Part shown: positions 62,159 through 64,000 of the stretch, one piece after another
How positions within the stretch are numbered: position 1 is the stretch's first letter
How the letters are laid out: each line of letters begins with the position of its first letter
Assembly (NCBI RefSeq): GCF_004361695.1
Contig: NZ_SNVW01000007.1
Location: 124,001-188,000 of the forward strand
DNA: 64,000 bases
Direction: 5' to 3'
DNA from: Curtobacterium flaccumfaciens
GTDB taxonomy: Bacteria; Actinomycetota; Actinomycetes; Actinomycetales; Microbacteriaceae
The notes under the pieces: generated by a model
The model's database searches: none
What the model was told of the DNA's origin: nothing
The model's input: the letters and a program-made list of their open reading frames with translations, nothing else
Translations under genes and position numbers: made by a program

Positions 62159-62186
62159 TAGGCTCCCAAAAGTGAAACGATCGTTT
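62159..62186 (+). promoter_or_regulatory. Leaderless promoter and TetR operator of the MFS gene
   Basis: TAGGCT (62159-62164) lies seven bases before the GTG at 62172. The perfect 12-bp palindrome AAACGATCGTTT (62175-62186), within GTGAAACGATCGTTTTCGTC, falls on codons 2-5 of the MFS gene. Repressor bound here would cover the transcription start. Confidence 0.65.
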
Positions 62187-63395
62187 TCGTCACGACAGCG
62201 GGTCCTCCTCGCGTCCGGCCTCGGGCTCATCGCCGCGACGTACGGGCTCGTGCGGCTCGCCTACGGCCTCTTCCTGCCCGACGTGCAGCGCGACCTCGCC
62301 CTGCGCGCGGACGCCGCCGGCTGGATCTCGTCCGGCGCCTCGGCGGTGTACTGCCTGGCGGCGGTGGCCGGGTTCGTGCTGGCAGCCCGGGCCCCCCGGG
62401 TGCTCGTCGCGGTGGCGGCCGTGGTCGCCGGTGGCGGCGCGCTCGGCATGGCGGCAGCCACCGGGCCGCTGCCGTTCGGCGTCGCGTCCGTGCTGGCCTC
62501 GGCCGGTGCCGGACTCGCCTCGCCCGCCCTGGTGCAGCTCGTCACCGAGCGGCTCCCCCGCGCAGCCCGGGGACGCGCGCAGGCGGTGGTGAACTCCGGC
62601 ACTGGCCCGGGCCTCGTCGGTGCCGGCGTGCTCGCGCTCGTGCTCCTGCCCGACTGGCGGACGGCCTGGGCGTGCTCCGGCGTGTTCGCCCTCGTGGTCG
62701 GCGGCGTGCTGCTCGCGTCGACGCGGGGCGGCCGATCGGAGCAGACGAGCCGGACCGCCGCGCCGGACACCGCGTGGTGGCGAGCACACGGCGCGGTGCT
62801 CGCGCTCGCGCTGCTCTTCGGTGCCGGGTCGGCGGTGGTGTGGACCTACGGCCGCTCGGTCCTCGTCGACGCCGGCGCCCCGGTCCTCGTGTCGGTGTCC
62901 GCGTGGATCGCACTCGGTCTGGGCGGCGCGGCCGTCGTCCTGACCGCGCGGTGGACCAGCCGGCTGCGTGCCCGCGCGCAGTGGGCCGTCACGACCGCGG
63001 CGGTGGCCCTCGCCGTCCTCGTGCTCGGGACCGCCCCGCGGTCGACCGTGCTCGCGCTCGTGGCCTGCGCGCTGTTCGGCTGGGGCTACACCGCAGCGAC
63101 CGGCGCCCTCATCGCGTGGACGACCGAGATCGACCCCGACCGGGCTCCGGCGGGCACGTCAGTGCTGTTCGTGGCACTCGTCCTCGGGCAGGCCGGTGGA
63201 GCAGCCACGGCGGGAGCACTGCTCGGCCCGGCCGGCGCACCGGCGGTGTTCGTGACAGCGGCAGTGGTGACCGCGGCGTGCGCGGCACTCGGACTGCGGG
63301 TCAGAGGAGGGGGCGCAACTCGATCGTCCGGTTGCACGCCGCCGACGCCTCACCCGCCACACGGAGCGCCGTCTCGGCATCCGGCAGGTCCATGA
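62172..63395 (+). CDS. MFS transporter
   Basis: The protein has about twelve helices. ATYGLVRLAYGLFLPDVQRD opens helix 1 and LVTERLPRAARGRAQAVVNS the middle. GTGPGLVGAGVLALVLLPDW resembles the helix 5 antiporter motif region, and FGWGYTAATGALIAWTTEID follows in the C-half. It is probably an exporter controlled by the divergent TetR protein. The frame continues past the last helix through about 30 Pro/Gly-rich residues (TPPTPHPPHGAPSRHPAGP) that lie antisense to the YCII gene; the true functional end is near 63300. The GTG start fits a leaderless message. Confidence 0.87.
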   Translation: MKRSFSSRQRVLLASGLGLIAATYGLVRLAYGLFLPDVQRDLALRADAAGWISSGASAVYCLAAVAGFVLAARAPRVLVAVAAVVAGGGALGMAAATGPLPFGVASVLASAGAGLASPALVQLVTERLPRAARGRAQAVVNSGTGPGLVGAGVLALVLLPDWRTAWACSGVFALVVGGVLLASTRGGRSEQTSRTAAPDTAWWRAHGAVLALALLFGAGSAVVWTYGRSVLVDAGAPVLVSVSAWIALGLGGAAVVLTARWTSRLRARAQWAVTTAAVALAVLVLGTAPRSTVLALVACALFGWGYTAATGALIAWTTEIDPDRAPAGTSVLFVALVLGQAGGAATAGALLGPAGAPAVFVTAAVVTAACAALGLRVRGGGATRSSGCTPPTPHPPHGAPSRHPAGP

Positions 63396-63639
63396 CCCAG
63401 AACCCGGCGACGAACCGGTCCGACGCGACGGCCGGCCCTGGGGTGGTGCTGGTCGTGCCGGAGCGAGCGTCGACCACGGTGGCGTCGGCGGGCGCGGAGA
63501 CCCCGGCCGCGAACACGATCGCGTCACCGAGTCGCGCGTTCAGCGCGTCGACCGCGTCCATCTCGGCCTGCGTGCCGGACTCGGTCCGGCCGGCGGCCTC
63601 GGCCTGCCCGTCGTCGATGACGTTGACGAGGAACTGCAT
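63301..63639 (-). CDS. YCII-related (DGPF-type) protein
   Basis: The 112-residue protein begins MQFLVNVIDDGQAEAAGRTE and has VDALNARLGDAIVFAAGVSA, FVAGFWVMDLPDAETALRVA and CNRTIELRPLL, the ferredoxin-like blocks of YCII-related proteins that often accompany ECF41-type sigma factors; no such sigma gene is visible here. A GGGGAGA site precedes the ATG. It overlaps the convergent MFS gene by 95 bp. Function unknown. Confidence 0.85.
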   Translation of the reverse strand: MQFLVNVIDDGQAEAAGRTESGTQAEMDAVDALNARLGDAIVFAAGVSAPADATVVDARSGTTSTTPGPAVASDRFVAGFWVMDLPDAETALRVAGEASAACNRTIELRPLL

Positions 63640-63657
63640 GGTGTCTCCCCTGCTCGG

Positions 63658-63686
63658 TTGGCGGGAGGCTACTCCTGCGCTACGGT
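63658..63686 (+). promoter_or_regulatory. Promoter of the right-edge MFS gene
   Basis: TTGGCG (63658-63663), a 17-bp spacer and TACGGT (63681-63686) form a sigma-70-like promoter. Transcription would start near 63692, leaving an untranslated leader of about 160 nt before the GTG at 63854. Confidence 0.6.
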
Positions 63687-63730
63687 CACCGGGAGACCTT
63701 TCCGAACACCTCGGACACGACAGCGGAGTC

Positions 63731-63748
63731 ATGGCAACGAAGCGCTGA
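63731..63748 (+). CDS. Candidate leader peptide (Met-Ala-Thr-Lys-Arg)
   Basis: A five-codon ORF with ATG at 63731 and TGA at 63746-63748 lies in the leader of the MFS gene, directly before two strong hairpins. The upstream GGAG is only two bases from the ATG, so its ribosome-binding site is weak. Its position resembles leader ORFs of drug-inducible exporters and ribosome-protection genes. Confidence 0.4.
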   Translation: MATKR

Positions 63749-63796
63749 GCCGGCACCAGAGCCGGCTCCCCCTCCACGCGGACCACTCGGTCCGCG
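63748..63796 (+). promoter_or_regulatory. Two leader hairpins (candidate attenuator)
   Basis: Hairpin 1: AGCCGGC (63748-63754) pairs with GCCGGCT (63761-63767) and begins on the last base of the leader-ORF stop. Hairpin 2: CGCGGACC (63777-63784) pairs with GGTCCGCG (63789-63796). The strand between them (CCCCCTCC) could pair with the GAGGGA ribosome-binding site at about 63842, which would hide it. Confidence 0.5.
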
Positions 63797-63853
63797 CGCT
63801 TCCAGTACGCCCGCGCGGCACCGACGCCGTGCGACGACTCCGAGGGACTCCCC

Positions 63854-64000
63854 GTGTTCTCCATCCGCGCCCGCTTCCGGGCCTCGTTCTCCACGCTCAC
63901 CGAGCACCGCTTCGTCACGTTCGCGGTCCTCGTCGACACGATCGGCGCCGGCCTCACGCTGCCGTTGACGATCGTCTACTTCACCCTGACGACCGACCTC
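63854..64000 (+). CDS. MFS transporter, N-terminal part (3' end outside window)
   Basis: The visible 49 residues start MFSIRARFRASFSTLTEHRF, followed by the first helix VTFAVLVDTIGAGLTLPLTI and VYFTLTTDL. D-T-I-G-x-G-L-x-L-P is the helix 1 pattern of drug-type MFS antiporters. A GAGGGA site lies about seven bases before the GTG. A leader of about 160 nt with a small ORF and two hairpins precedes it, which is unusual among the largely leaderless genes of this window. Confidence 0.8.
   Translation, partial: MFSIRARFRASFSTLTEHRFVTFAVLVDTIGAGLTLPLTIVYFTLTTDL

Noticed and set aside
1..64000. tRNA, rRNA, transposase, integrase or replication origin
   Set aside because: No cloverleaf with conserved T-loop, no rRNA signature and no DDE or tyrosine recombinase motif was found on reading both strands. 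A covariance-model search would settle the RNA part.

Overview
This is a high-GC actinobacterial chromosome segment. It most likely comes from the Microbacteriaceae and is Curtobacterium-like. That is an inference from four things: a complete mevalonate operon, an oleABCD-type long-chain olefin cluster with fused oleB-oleC, a small Microbacteriaceae-type protein (DUF7882-like), and very GC-biased third codon positions. I saw no rRNA, tRNA, CRISPR array, transposase or integrase. The window opens inside one gene and closes inside another.

Layout. 1-4.2 kb: two Gfo/Idh/MocA oxidoreductases, a methyltransferase, a LacI regulator and a VOC protein. 4.2-9.6 kb: an alpha/beta hydrolase with a small coupled ORF, a Gln/Pro-rich membrane protein, a RibD-like reductase, an NDH-2-like dehydrogenase, and a divergent SDR/TetR pair with clear operators. 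9.7-18.3 kb: an acyltransferase, an FAD monooxygenase, a UbiA prenyltransferase and EamA exporter opposite a LysR gene, a two-component system, a fructosamine-kinase-like protein and a small membrane protein. 18.4-25.9 kb: an unusually long GltB-like glutamate synthase protein translationally coupled to a CysJ-like diflavin reductase. 26.1-28.3 kb: a small DUF7882-like protein, an ArsR/SRPBCC pair and a stack of palindromes. 28.3-33.7 kb: the mevalonate operon (mvaK1-mvaD-mvaK2-HMG-CoA reductase-HMG-CoA synthase). 33.7-41.0 kb: ohrR-ohr and an MDR reductase, a sugar porter, a helical hypothetical, a LysM lipoprotein and pgi. 41.1-46.0 kb: a DUF3800-like gene between 37-bp direct repeats, csoR-copZ-copA and an AraC regulator. 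46.2-52.0 kb: an Asp23/Gls24 envelope-stress operon with CsbD and LEA-like repeats, followed by an ECF sigma factor and its membrane partner. 52.0-59.4 kb: a GGCT-like protein, oleD, oleBC and oleA, and a RimK ligase opposite a retropepsin-like protease. 59.4-64.0 kb: an Lrp/esterase operon opposite a LysE exporter, a TetR/MFS pair, a YCII protein, and the start of an MFS drug-type transporter behind a structured leader with a five-codon ORF.

Three patterns run across the window. First, many genes start exactly where transcription should start: a NAnnnT hexamer ends 5-8 nt (usually 6) before the start codon, which implies leaderless mRNAs. Second, two families of recurring palindromes sit at gene 3' ends (core CTGGAGGCGCG, and core CTGAGCGACA), and half-copies of the first lie inside protein linkers. 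Third, three short direct duplications each copy the end of a gene with its stop codon; two of them are 37 bp long and flank inserted DNA.

The least explained candidates are the GltB-like/diflavin pair, the Asp23-LEA fusion, the duplicated 37-bp gene ends, and the attenuator-like leader at the right edge.
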